A model generated the notes under the pieces. That model saw nothing but the letters and a program-made list of their open reading frames with translations, was not told the DNA's origin and did no database searches. Below, piece by piece: positions 35,361 to 47,972 of a stretch of DNA of 64,000 bases; the first letter of the stretch is position 1; the number at the start of each line of letters is the position of its first letter. The translations under genes were made by a program, and so were the position numbers. The stretch comes from Carnegiea gigantea (taxonomy: Eukaryota > Streptophyta > Magnoliopsida > Caryophyllales > Cactaceae). The DNA is taken from positions 517,501-581,500 of the forward strand of contig JAKOGI010000430.1 of NCBI GenBank assembly GCA_029747015.1, in the 5' to 3' direction.

Positions 35361-36869
35361 ATAGGCATGTATTAACTAAACTAATATATTTCGATTCGAA
35401 GCATTATTAGGTTAATTCGAAGCTGCTAATCAGACACAAATTAACTAATTATTCAAGCATCAACATGTTAATTTGAAACTACTTTTTAGGCATGAATTAA
35501 CTTAATTAAACAGACATCGATTTAAATGCTAACATGTTAATTTGAAGCATTAATAACTTATTTCAAAGTTATTTCGGGCATGAATTAACTGAACTTAACA
35601 TGCATCGAATTAAAGCATGCTTAGGTTGTTTTAAGACTACTTTCAATCATTAATTAACTAACTTAGCAGGCATCGATTCATGACATGCTTAGGTTGATTC
35701 AGGAGCTACTTTTAAACATGACTTAGCTGACTTAGCAAGTATCGATTCAAGCATGAATCAACTAATTTAACATGCATAATCCGGGCCTGAATTTATTCAT
35801 ACTAAACATACGTAATCACTTCACAATTTCATTCAGCCTAATCAACCTTAAACTAACATGCATCTCATCCTAAGGGTTAAAACGTTTCGAATTTACTAAT
35901 ACTTAGGAGACGAGAAACACTCACCTGGTATCCATGCTAGAGGACTCAATCTAAGGGCTTTGGCTCGACTTTAAGGGCCAGAAAACCTCAATCCTCGATT
36001 CCATTAGTCCCAAATGCACGCTCAGTTGATGCGATTGAAACCCTAGCCCGACACAGACCCAAATCAGCATGCCCAAACTCGGCTCTACTGCTCTTTGTGG
36101 TGGTCTCAGCCTGCTATGGTGGTCGCCGGAATCACGCCTACCGGAGACCCTCGCCGTCGACCTCCATCGTCGCCGACGCCCTCTCTCAATCCCGATCCCC
36201 TCTCTCAATTCGCTCCCTCAGCCTTGCCCGATCTCTCCCTGTGTCTGCCAGGTCGCGGTCGTGGCTTGGCCGCGCACATCGGCGGTGCCGTTGTCGCCAT
36301 TGCTGTCGCTAACCTCCCTTCACTCTCTCTTCTCTCTCTCTCGCTGTGGTGGCATGGGTCGCGGGGCTGGGGTTTAAGAACCCCCCCGTCGTGCGTTTTC
36401 CCTGAGAAAGTAAGGGGCTTCGGCCCCTTATTTGTTTTTTTATTATTATTTTTTTTTGGTTGCTTTCTCAATACTTAACACCGCCAGTCTAATTCGTATC
36501 CCGAATTCTAAACCTAAAATCGATAATACGACCCTTTATCGATTATTTGTTCCCCAAATACATCGAGGTTTGATTTATTAAACCTTGAAACTATTTCTAA
36601 GGTTGACAACCTAATCGTATTTGGGCTCCTAATCGATTTAGTACTCATTAATAATCTATATTAATGCATACTAAAAATCATCGAAAGATTTTCAAAACTA
36701 ATAATGACAATAATATTAATAGCGACGAAAACATTCTTTTTAATAAAATTATCGCTTACATAAGTACATCGATAATAATTTTAACTCATATAGTTACTAA
36801 AAATACGATTCTATAACGTAAAAAGCAAGACAGTCAGGTTAACTTAAAACAAAGAAGGCGGGTTTTGCA

Positions 36870-36890
36870 CTCTTCCCCCCTTAAAAAAAT
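36870..36890 (-). other. Polypurine tract of the LARD-like element
   Basis: The minus strand reads a purine-rich stretch ending AAGGGGGGAAGAG directly before the TGCAAAACCC start of the LTR. GAGGACGAAAT just upstream is typical of chromovirus 3' ends. Confidence 0.75.
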
Positions 36891-39800
36891 TTCGTCCTCG
36901 AAATTCTAAACCTAAGTTCGGTCTTTCCTAGAATGTATGCACACAACTATGATCTACGCGGTAGGTTTCCAAAAGGTTTCATTTTGCAGACACTACTTCT
37001 TTTAAATCGAAAGAAAATGAATTATGGTATCCAGTCTCCTCCTCACCAATCCTCTTCAAGCGTCTACTCACTCTATTTAGGCGTCGAGGGCAAATCGCAT
37101 TGAAGAGGGGCAACTGAGCTGGCATGGAAAATCACACTGGGCTTGTTTTAAAAATGAACATAGACCTTCGAATGTCTAGATTCAATTCGCATAGTAGACG
37201 GCAACTCCATGCATATGCACCTATGGGTGGGCATCTAGAGGTGTGACGATTGAGACAATATACTAGTAGTCTCATTGCAAAACATGAATTCAAGTTACCT
37301 TTAGGATCACAATGGTTAACTCAGAGATTCCTATAACACATTAGAACAATAAGAACGTCACATAGCACCACATAGTATCATTTAACGATAAGAGCATCAC
37401 ATGGCATTGCATAGTCTCAGTAATTTAGTATTCTCAAGTCTAGGATTCCCAAGCAACATGAAGACGTCTAATACGCATATAGTAAGCAATTACAAAACAG
37501 AAGCATATGTGACCGACATTTCTATATTTTTATATCAATTTCGACTAATTTTTAAGCACTTCATTCATGGCAACTTAGACAGGGTATGCTAAAGTCATAT
37601 GAAGGCAGTTATCTTAATCAGGTTCATTCAAAAGTATGAAGATATTAGGTCAATCTAAGGTTAAATCATTCACTAGAAGGTTATCATATTACACTAAGGT
37701 AGCAGAGATACCAATTACGCCATGTTGGAAATGAAAGAACTTGAAGTAGTATTCAAGATCATATGGACATCACGTAGGTTTAACATCAAAATATTGAAGA
37801 TCAAGAGTCGCGAATAGCATGAACTAGTATAATCATGTCGATAAGAACAACTTGGAGAAAATGTGCTAATGTAAAAATGCGAGTTGATGATTTTGATGGT
37901 GGGGAGGCTTTTCCTAAGGTCACTACTTGGAGCTGATTGTCTCTTAAGTCATGGACTCGTACGAATGAATGGTTATACTCCTAGACACGTCATAGGGCTA
38001 TGGCTTATGAGCCCACATGCTTCCGCTGCACTACTCTGATCAATCAAATAAGTGCAAGAATATATGAATGCAGGTTTCTAGGGTCATCTCATCATGATTC
38101 AAATACGGGCGCATGCAGTCACTTAGCTATAGTATGAAATCATAGAAGCTTCGGAATGCAAACAATGAGTCAGTAGTCATGTCATGCTATGAATTACAAA
38201 CTTGTATTATCTAAACGACCAAGTCATATACTAAACCAATTTAAGTCAAGCAATAATCAAGAAGTGCAACAACTTATTCATAAAATACATAACTAGTCAT
38301 GACCTAATTCCTATAGTATATTAATGACCGCGCATAATAGACGTGAGTGTTCATATACATGATGACATGACCCTGAATGCTCTACCATGCTCCTTTCTTG
38401 CACATAAGATACATATATATGTGGACGTGATTCATACAAATGTAGCTTTATTGTTATCTAGTCATGCATTACACACATCGGGTTCAACTACTCCAATTAT
38501 AACACGAGAAAATAGTATTGAGGGGCTGTAAATGATGATCCAAGAGTCATATTGTGAAATTAACTACATAAATCGAATCGCTCTAACTAATACAGTCACA
38601 TGTTTACTCAAACTCAAATAAAGCAATCGCAGAAACTTATTTTGTTGGCATTTGTTCACAAACGCATCGATGACCACGTAAAACAATCCTATCTATAGGT
38701 ACTCTTATGGACTCACGAAAAGGCATCTAGGCAAGTATACATGAATGCAATCCTCATTTAAAACCTAAAGTCGAGGTTATGTCTCGAGGTTTGTCCAAAC
38801 TGTTTGGAGTTAGCCAACAATTAACTAATAGGGGTAAGAACAACGGCGTTATTGGTCTTACGGTCCTACATTGAGGTTTATCACACATTTTCTCAAAAAG
38901 CTAACTGTGGACATCTAAGGAACTCCTATTACAGATGGAAAGGTTCTACTTTCTACGATGGGCATCCTTGCTTCAACACTTGGTACTTGTGTTTAAGAAA
39001 GTGTTGGGAAGGCATAGATTGTCATCTTAGGAGGTAACGAGGTGATGCATGTGGTATAACAATTCCAAAGTCTGCTAGGTCCTTTCTACCTTGTTCTTTC
39101 TGGGCGTATTGGGGTTTAATATAGCCAGGACACCACCAAGAACCGCTAAAATGACTTAGTGTATCACCACTTGAGTTGCCTACTCAAGATACAGCCACTA
39201 GGTGTTTGGAGAGCAAACTAGAAGCAAGCTCAATTTTTGATTCAATATGGTGTGATGTGTTTACAAACATGATGAGAGGAGATTATATACAACTATTGCT
39301 CTTACATTGACAACGGCTATCAAAGAAAACACAAGGTATATTTGTCAAATACATCAGCTCAGAACTTTACAACCTGATTGGAGCTAAAACCAGTAGAAGG
39401 GTGACACCTAATGGGGTCGTTCTTGCTAATCAAGTGAGGCGTGAAGGACATTAGTGTAATGGTAGAGTTTAAGCTCGTAGGGTTAACCCAAGAATTATTG
39501 TAAAGCAAATGCGAGTCTTTGATTGCAACAACAAGACCCAGCCAAAGAATTAGAAAGGTTTCTAATGCGAAGGCACGACCCTAGCTCACTAATCAAAAGA
39601 CTTTAACTTTCAAGGTCCTTAGGTTTTCAAAAGGAAATAGTTTAACTGCTTCTAGCTCTCTCTTTCTCTACCAACCTTTGAGTGCGTCTGCTCACTCCAT
39701 TATGGGGCCCGAAGAGCAAATAGTACTTTAGGGGCAAAGATGAGCTTAGAGTTAAGGCCTTTCCAATGATTTCAAATCATGTGTTTTTTAAACTTTCAAT

Positions 39801-40036
39801 TGAGCTAACACTTAACTTATCCATGAGAATACGAGGCACTCGGCTTATTTAGCAAATGGTTCTTTCATCCAACCAATCAGCTCACTCAAGCCACACCTAA
39901 CTAGGTAAACGCGCTAACATTCCCATAAAACTCACATTTGCACGCAAGGCAGGCATTTATCATGTCATCGTGAACGCGTTCCTAGGCAACTATATGAGAT
40001 GCAAGACTCAGGTCGCGGCCTATGGTTGCAGGACCA
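36891..40036 (-). other. Internal region of the LARD-like element, non-coding
   Basis: About 3.1 kb with many stops in all frames and no protease, RT, RNase H, integrase or zinc-knuckle motif seen. In known LARDs the interior is conserved and thought to carry packaging structure; that is inference here. Confidence 0.65.
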
Positions 40037-40049
40037 TACTCTGATACCA
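40037..40049 (-). other. Primer-binding site, initiator tRNA-Met type
   Basis: The minus strand reads TGGTATCAGAGTA. The first 11 bases match the complement of the tRNA-iMet 3' end. It lies five bases from the LTR edge. Confidence 0.8.
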
Positions 40050-41751
40050 TCAATTGTAATACCCCCAGCTCCTTATGCTAGCAGTGTTACATTTTTTTAA
40101 CTTTCTATTTAAATTTCAGGGTGAAACGAACAGAGTTCCCCCTAAAAATGGACCGTTTCTAGGCTAAAAGCCTTATAGTAGACCCTTGCAGATCAACAAA
40201 AGTGTAAAACATTTTAAAAGAAGCTCAACGGCTATACGCCGGAGTCATAACTCAATGAGCAACTCGCTCGGAGAACATCAAACAAAATAGTTCATTAATA
40301 TAGAAAAAGTGAAAGATACAACTCAACGGTTCACACAACCGGAGTACTGAGGTTTACATCCCAAACCGTAACTGATTTTGACTAAAAAGACAACTGACTA
40401 ATAGGATGGTTGGCACACATGGTCGTACAGAGCGACTCTGAAACTGAATACACTACATGAACTGGAATACTAGTCTACAAATGTTTACAATTGTAGGAAT
40501 ACATTACACGACTTCGTTAAATACGTAAAGCCCCCTTCATTAGGCACACATAACTCCTTGCAAGCAAGAATAGATTCCATCTTGACATAAGTGACTGGGC
40601 TTCTACTTGTCATAATGTCAACCTGGGGAAAAAGGGGAAAGAGTAATGGGATGAGCAACCACACGGTCTGTGAGTATTCCCCGACCCCTTAAAACCAAAA
40701 CCGTTGCAATAATACTCATAACAGTCACATATCACGTATTCATACTTTACTATTATATTAGGCATTCTTAAATCCTCAAGGAAGGATCACTATGCATAAA
40801 CTTCATCTTAGCCGTTCAAACTCATTTTTAGGCCCCTTAATTCCTTAACTAACAAGCACTTAAACACATAAGCAAGCATCGAGGGCTAAGCTCAGAAACT
40901 TTCTTTCTCATAAACATAACTACTTAGCATTCCATTCAAACTATGCATGAAACCTCATTTATACAATGTGCACATAAGGTTGCCTCTTTTCATAATTATA
41001 CTTTTCTTGACATTTCATTCATATGATATGCATAAGTTATGTACAGGAAGCTTTCTTTTTTTTTTTTTTTAACTGGAAACACTTCATTTAGCCTCTTGAG
41101 GCTCATAAAAACTCTTCTTTTAGCCTTTTAAGGCTCATATTCTTAAAAGAATCTCTTTCATACTGGTCATATAATGACCCTTAAAAACTTTCTTTCTGAA
41201 ATACTTAAAAAGGCGAAACGCCGACTGCTTTTCTTACTTATTAGGAAATTACTCTGGGCGTAAGATCATCATAAAGTGCTGGTTGGGAGAGATCTACACT
41301 CAATCCTCGTGAGATTGACTCACACTAAGCTCTCACTCCCGGGATGGCAACTAACTTTTAGACTTTAACCCTCGTCAGGGTCTCTAGGGATTACTCCCTA
41401 TGCTAGAGATTCCCCCGTTCAACCAGGTTCACTTCCATCTATTGTCCCTAAGTACATATCTTAGTCATTTAAAGCATCTGGTCATAACGACTAATAAGTT
41501 TACTGTCTCTCACAGCGAAATCCTTTTTCACACAATGCACTCTCCTTCTATTTAAATTCTTTAGGAATTCTCTTATTCAAGCGAGTTCACTCCCAACACT
41601 ATATTTGCATAATTAAAATAGGCCATCATTTGCTAATAGTTATGGCTATTATTAGTTACAAACATGAAAAACTTCCCTTTTCAAACTCATCCTCACTCGC
41701 AACAAGAAACTTGAAGACATAAAGGGAGGGGGTTTACATGTAACACATTTA

Positions 41752-42867
41752 GGCCCTGTTTGGTGAGGGAAATTGGAATGGAATGGAATCAGGACTTGAA
41801 TCCTGGGGGGTTGGGTATGGAACTTGAATTCTGAACCCAATTGTTTGGTGAAAATTGGAATGGAATTAGGTCCCACTCCTTGCTGTTTGGTGAGCAGTTT
41901 TGAAATGGAATCAACTCTGTTTTTATTTTAGAAATATTATATGCAAGTATGAATATTTATAATAATAATAATATTTACTATAATAACAATAATAATTACT
42001 ATAATAATAATAATAATTACAATAGTACTAATAATTATTATATAATAATAATTATTATAATTATAATAATTATTATTATAGTAATAATTATTATTATTAT
42101 TATAATTATAGTATAATAATTATTATTATTTTTTATTATAAATATAATTATATATATTATATAATTATAATTATAATAAAAAATAATAATCATAATTATT
42201 ATATTATAATAATAATAATTATTATAATAATAATGATAATTATTATTTTTTATTATAATTATAATTATATAATAATCATAATAATAATAATAATAATATA
42301 ATTCTTATTATTATTATTATTATAATAATTATAATTATAACAAAAAATAATAATCATAATTATTATATTATAATAATAATTATTATTATTATAATAATGA
42401 TAATTATTATTTTTTATTATAATTATAATTATATAATAATCATAATAATAATAATAATAATATAATTCTTATTATTATTATTATTATAATAATTATAATT
42501 ATAACAAAAAATAATAATCATAATTATTATATTATAATAATAATTATTATTATTATAATAATGATAATTATTATTTTTTATTATAATTATAATTATATAA
42601 TAATCATAATAATAATAATAATAATATAATTATTATTATTATTATTATAATAATTATTATAATAATTGTAGTGTAATAATAATAATAATTTTTTATTATA
42701 ATTATAATTATATAATAGTAATCATAATTATTACTATAATAATAATTATTATTATTATATTATTATTATTATAATTATTATTATTATTATTATAGTAGTA
42801 ATTATTATTATTATTATAATTATAGTATAATAATAATTATTTTTTTATAATAATAATAATAATAATA

Positions 42868-42908
<41 letters not shown>

Positions 42909-43115
42909 AATAATAATAACAATGTTGAACTCTGGGGATGAGAACTTGAAACCCCCCAATAATAGGAGGGTTCAAGTTCTAGGGGTTTATGGGGGAACTT
43001 GATCCCCCCAAGTATCAAGTGTCCTTTTCCCAAATTTATCACCAAACATAAGGGAGTGGAACTTGAAACCTGAGGATTCAAGTTCCCAACCCTTTTTTGC
43101 TCACCAAACACCCCC
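41752..43115. mobile_element. Tourist-like MITE with ~1-kb (TAA)n core inside the LTR
   Basis: Ends GGCCCTGTTTGGTGA and TCACCAAACACCCCC are inverted repeats, with TTA on both sides (41749-41751 and 43116-43118). The left LTR has the uninterrupted site (ACACATTCAAACACTT near 34484). The unique arms are about 180-200 bp; the rest (41950-42915) is TAA/TTA trinucleotides with AATATAAT-type imperfections and a (GAT)n run. No transposase. Confidence 0.88.
41950..42915. repeat. (TAA/TTA)n microsatellite with (GAT)n
   Basis: Imperfect trinucleotide array that includes an internally repeated segment of roughly 120-130 bp (ATAATTATTATTTTTTATTA recurs near 42235, 42400 and 42560). Confidence 0.92.
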
Positions 43116-43403
43116 TTAAACACTTTATAATCAATCAATCTCAGCATAAGCCACACATGAGCTCGCAATCCACACGATTGCGGTTAATTCACAACCCAAG
43201 TTCCCTCCTCACATAGACAGGAAAACTCGAAGCACTCATAGTTTTGCCTTAAATCATCCAACTACCATCTCCGTCTCAATTTCACAATCTAGCATTCTAA
43301 CCCCTAGGTCATACTGAAAAGCGGTATGTAAACTTACCAATGCATAACTTACCGAGCAAGCAAATATGATTTAGCAGTGCGCTACAGCCAACAGTTATAA
43401 CCA

Positions 43404-43446
43404 TATATATATATATATATATATTAATATATATATATATATAGGA

Positions 43447-43495
<49 letters not shown>

Positions 43496-43603
43496 CTATA
43501 TATATATATATGTTATATATAGATATATATATATATATATCTATATAATATATATTAACATATATATATATGTGTGTGTGTATATTTATATATGTGTGGG
43601 TAC

Positions 43604-43688
<85 letters not shown>
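43404..43688. repeat. (AT)n microsatellite in the right LTR
   Basis: About 285 bp of mostly AT dinucleotides where the paired left LTR has about 75 bp of TA/TG. Open frames here are artefacts. Confidence 0.95.
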
Positions 43689-43690
<2 letters not shown>

Positions 43691-43899
43691 CATTAACCTG
43701 AAACGAATGCTTAGCAAGCTGAATTAAACTTACAAGGCATGAAACTCGATAACATTCATGTATTACAATCAAGGGGTAAACATGCTCGTTTCAACATTCA
43801 TAAATTAACTGAGGTGTTCATTTATTATTTCGAAGTCACTATTCAGGTACAAGTTAACTAATCACACAAGTATCGATTTTAAGCAATCACATTTCATTT

Positions 43900-44190
43900 T
43901 CAAGCTATTAATCGAGCATGAATTAACTAAGTGTACATGTGTCGATTCTAAACATTCACATTTTGTGTCAAAGCTATTAAACGAACATTAATTAACTAAG
44001 TGTACATGTATCTATTCTAAGCATTCATTTTTCATTTCGAAGCTATTAAACAAACATAAATTAACTAAGTGTACATGTATCGATTCTAAGCATTCATATT
44101 TCGTTTCGAGGCTATTAATCGAGCATGAATTAACAAAGTATACATGAATCGATTCTAAGCATTCACATTTCATTTCGAGGCTACTAATAG
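43900..44190. repeat. 69-bp tandem subrepeats in the right LTR
   Basis: Counterpart of 35075-35360, with AAGCTATTAA, GAATTAACTAAGTGTACATG and ATTCTAAGCATTCA recurring about every 69 bp. Confidence 0.85.
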
Positions 44191-45702
44191 GCACGTATTA
44201 ACTAAACTAACATATTTCGATTCGAAGCATTATTAGGTTAATTCGAAGCTACTAATCAGACATACATTAACTAATTATTCAAGCATCGATTCGAATGCCA
44301 ATATGTTAATTCGAAACTACTTTTTAGGCATGAATTAACTTAATTAAACAGCATCGATTTAAATGCTAACAAATTAATTCGAAGCATTAATAGCTTATTT
44401 CGAAGTTACTTCAGGCGTGAATTAACTAAACTTAACATGCATCGAATTAAAGCGTGCTTAGGTCGTTTCAAGACTACTTTCAAACATTAATTAACTAACT
44501 TAGCAGGCATCGATTCAAGACATGCTTAGGTTGATTCAGGAGCTACTTTTAAACATGAGTTAGCTAACTTAGTAAGTATTGATTCAAGCATGAATCAACT
44601 GATTTAACATGCATAATCTGGACTTGAATTTAATCGTACTAAACATACATAATCACTTCACAATTCCAGTCAGCCTAATCAACCTTAAACTAACATGCAT
44701 CTCATCCTGAGGGTTAAAACGTTTCGAATTTAATAATACTTAGGAGGCGAGAAACACCCACCTAGAATCCATGCTAAAGGACCTAATCTAAGGGCTTTGG
44801 CTTGACTTCAAGGGCCGAAAAACCTCAATCCTCGATGCCATTAGTCCCAAACGCACGCATAGTTGATACGATTGAAACCCTAGCCTGACACAGACCCAAA
44901 TCAATATGCCCAAACCCGGCTCTGCCGCTCTTTGTGGTGGTCTCAGCCTGCTGTGGTGGTCGCCGGAATCACGCCTACCGGAGACCGTCACCATCAACCT
45001 CCACCGCCGCTGACACCCTCTCTCAATCCTGATCCCCTCACTCAATTCGCTCCCTTAGCCTTACCCGATCTCTCCCTGTGTCTGCTGGGTCACGGTCGTG
45101 GCTGGGCCGCGCACACCGGCGATGGTGCTATCGCCGTTGCCGGCATTTCTTCATTCTCTCTTCTCTCTCTGTCGCTGTGGTGGCGTGGGTCACGGGGCTG
45201 GGGTTTGAGAACCCCCCCTCGTGCGTTTTCCCTGAGAAAATAAGGGGCTTCGACCCCTTATTTGTTTTTTTATTATTATTATTTTTTTTTGGTTGCTTGC
45301 TCAATACTTAACACCACCAGTCTAATTCATATCCCGAATTCTAAACCCAAAATCGATAATACGACCCTTTATTGATTATTCGTTCCCCAAATATGTCGAG
45401 GTTTGATTTATTAAACCTTGAAACTATTTCTAAGGTTGACAACCTAATAGTATTCGGGTTCCTAATCGATTTAGTACTCGTTAATAATCTATACTAACGC
45501 ATACTAAAAATCATCGAAAGATTTTCAAAACTAATAATAATAATAATATTAATAGCCACGAACACATTCTTTTTAATAGAATTATCGTTCACATAAGCAC
45601 ATTGATAATAATTTTAACTCATGTAGTTACTAAAAATACGATTTTATAATGTAAAAAGCAAGACAGTCAGGTTAACTTAAAACAAAGAAAGCGGGTCTTA
45701 CA

Positions 45703-45707
45703 CTTCT
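45703..45707. repeat. Target-site duplication of the 12.9-kb element, right
   Basis: CTTCT, matching 32803-32807. Confidence 0.75.
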
Positions 45708-46325
45708 TTGCTCACATCATCTTGTTCGACTAAAAGTATTTTTCCAAAACATTGTTGACCAAAGACGTAAATTAAACACACCAACTCATGTACCTAAATT
45801 CTCTTGGTCGGTTGGTATCACGTTATCAGAATGATAGTTACCTTGGTAAGCCACATATTGATGTGATAGCATCTTGATTACCTCTATAAAGTTTCTTTGA
45901 CACCTAAGAACATCAATTAACAATGACCAATTAACTCATGTTCCCCCCTCAAAAAAAGCCACGGTCAATACAAAAAAACTCAATTCACATTGTTCATACG
46001 ATTCTAAAAAAATTGGTTCTGACCGCATATTGTGGCATTTCTATTCGACGTCTTTTCAATTCAAGTTCCTATGCTCTTATTTTAATGGAATTTCAATACT
46101 TTGCCAAAGCTTATAACTTGGCTGTATGGTACTTCAAAAGTATAATAGAATAATTCTCAATTTATAGAATATCTAAATTAAAATGTATTATAACTCTGAT
46201 TTTTATTTTTAGTTTGTTTCTTTGTTTTCCCAAAGTTGTTATATATTTTACTTTAAATATTTTGTATATTGAATAATTATTTATAATACTCTAGAAGTCC
46301 CACATATTTATCGAATGAGTTATTT
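45708..46325. other. AT-rich spacer, no gene seen
   Basis: One 71-codon frame (45938-46153) without a recognisable domain. Confidence 0.4.
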
Positions 46326-46330
46326 ATGAT

Positions 46331-46421
46331 ACACACGCACGCACACACACACCCCCACGCATATATACACTAAATGAATTCACATTATATATAATATACA
46401 AACAACATATCCAACTTTGTA

Positions 46422-46461
<40 letters not shown>

Positions 46462-46475
46462 TACACACACATATA
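46331..46475. repeat. (CA)n microsatellites
   Basis: Two CACACA tracts, about 46331-46360 and 46425-46470. Confidence 0.9.
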
Positions 46476-46656
46476 GACCTTTCTCACAATCATATAGTTT
46501 GTAGTTGTTAATCTCAGTAGCTATGCACAAAGTTGCTGTATACGTAATTTTTTCATTGAGTTGTTCCATTATTTCCTCTACATTATAATACTAATTATGT
46601 CTGTAATAACTATTTGTTTATTATTTCAATAACATATTTACACATTACCTATTTGA

Positions 46657-46689
46657 ACATGCACTGTGCAAAGTACGGACCCAAACTAG
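46657..46689 (+). mobile_element. Helitron-like 3' terminus
   Basis: A short inverted repeat (TGCAC/GTGCA) followed by ACGGACCCAAACTAG and then T resembles plant Helitron 3' ends (hairpin, spacer, CTAG|T). The 5' end to the left was not identified. Confidence 0.35.
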
Positions 46690-47195
46690 TTAAGTAAACC
46701 TAACAATCATGTTTAGGACCGGTAAACAGGCAAGGCTAGAAAAGGTTCATGTTTGGATTGTAATCAGTCTTGTTTGAAGACTCTCTAAATTAGAAATGAC
46801 CCCCCAAAGGTGGTGTGATTTGTAGTATACTAATATCGAAAACGATATTTGTTTTCAATTATTTCATAATTAAAGGGCTAATATCCCTAATATCTTATTA
46901 CTACTTTAAATGTAAATAAGGTGAGTTATTATGGAGAGGACTATTTAATTTGGTCATTTAATATTACAAGCTGCTCTCGCAGTAAGTAGTCAATTGAGGA
47001 TAATTTAGTAAGTCCGTATGCCAGGCAACTCCCCCACAACTCGAATGACTGTTGTGTGCTACAATAAAATGGAGGCGGTAGAGTAATTTTAACATAATGT
47101 TGGTGCTTTTTGGGGGATATTTTTGGTTTTTAATGGTGTAGCTTGACTTCTTTCTCCAACTCTTCAGATTTTTTGCTAGGATAAGGGTTGCAGTT
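46690..47195. other. Spacer, no gene seen
   Basis: A 78-codon minus-strand frame (46964-47200) has no recognisable domain and overlaps the LTR edge. Confidence 0.4.
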
Positions 47196-47406
47196 TGCAC
47201 TAAAATTACAATAATTTTTGTAATATTTTCACCCCTAATTTAGCTCCTAATAATTATGATTTTTAGATTTTTATTTGAGTTATATTGTGTTGTAGGTTAT
47301 ACATTAATTCATGAAAAAATGTGAAAATGATGCTGAAATTGGAGAATAGGCTAAATGAAATCAAGTCCAACATGTCATTTCTCCCTTGGCCCAACATACA
47401 GCTTAA

Positions 47407-47800
47407 TAGGCTCCGTTTGGTCCTTAGAAAATTTGGTAGAAAGAAAAGTTGAAGGAAAAAAGTGTGAAGGGAAAAAAAGTAAGGAGAAAATGAGTTTTTT
47501 TTTCTCGTTTGGATTGAGGAAAAAATATAAGAATTTAGATGAGAAATTTTAATATTGATGAACTACTTGAATCATGTTGATATCATCTAAGTAATGTGAG
47601 GTTGGAGGAGGTTGGAAATTTTCCTCAAACTTTCCTTACAATTTTATGAGGAAAATTTTATCACTTATTTCTAACAATTTTTCCACCTAATTTTCCTCCA
47701 TTTTTTTTCTTTGTAATTTTCTCTAAACCAAACACAAGAAAAAAGTAACTTTTTTAATTTTTTTTCTTTTCACCAAATTTTTCAAAGTTCAAACGGAGCT
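47407..47800. mobile_element. PIF/Harbinger-type MITE, 394 bp
   Basis: Ends TAGGCTCCGTTTGG and CAAACGGAGCT are inverted repeats with TAA at 47404-47406 and 47801-47803. The sister LTR has the unfilled site (ACAACCCAAATGAAAG near 53038). Close relative of 62934-63329. Confidence 0.88.
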
Positions 47801-47940
47801 TAAATGAATGTGAAAAAGGAAAATGAAAAAAATAAAAACCAAAGCCATACCAGCCCCCTCCCCCGTGCCCAGCATGTGACGACCCCCTCTTATCTCTGCA
47901 TCTCTCTCTCTTCTCGTCCTCAAAGACCCGATACATCCTT

Positions 47941-47972
47941 CCCCCCCCCCCCCCCCCCCCAAAAAAAAAAAA
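47941..47972. repeat. Homopolymer junction C20-A12
   Basis: Inside the 5' LTR at the point where the two LTRs differ in length. Confidence 0.95.

Larger units (their letters stand above)
32808..36869 (-). repeat. 3' LTR of the LARD-like element (4062 bp)
   Basis: Plus-strand ends are TGTAACACCCCC and GGTTTTGCA. It contains a (TA)n(TG)n microsatellite (34783-34857), a 69-bp tandem subrepeat block, and a GC-rich 330-bp segment (36070-36400) whose open frames of 71-127 codons lie on both strands. All of these have counterparts in the right LTR. Confidence 0.9.
32808..45702 (-). mobile_element. LARD-like Ty3/gypsy-type non-autonomous retrotransposon, complete
   Basis: Two homologous LTRs (32808-36869 and 40055-45702) in direct orientation flank a 3.2-kb interior, with CTTCT on both outer sides. 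Orientation is minus: an iMet-type primer-binding site lies at the inner edge of the right LTR, and a polypurine tract with the chromovirus-like TTTCGAGGACGAAATTT sequence lies at the inner edge of the left LTR. The interior has no gag or pol motif on either strand and no frame above about 65 codons. LTRs over 4 kb with a non-coding interior near 3.5 kb fit the known LARD class, which depends on proteins from other elements. The right LTR contains a 1364-bp MITE. Confidence 0.88.
40055..45702 (-). repeat. 5' LTR of the LARD-like element (5648 bp with insert)
   Basis: Plus-strand ends are TGTAATACCCCC and GTCTTACA. It aligns with the left LTR throughout except for the MITE at 41752-43115 and an expanded microsatellite at 43404-43688. 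Differences are frequent and mostly transitions, for example nine in the first 75 bases, so insertion is not recent. Confidence 0.9.

Noticed and set aside
36069..36478. Overlapping 71-127-codon frames on both strands of a GC-rich LTR segment
   Set aside because: Open frames occur on both strands because of high GC; the copy in the other LTR (44788-45311) differs by indels that shift the frames.
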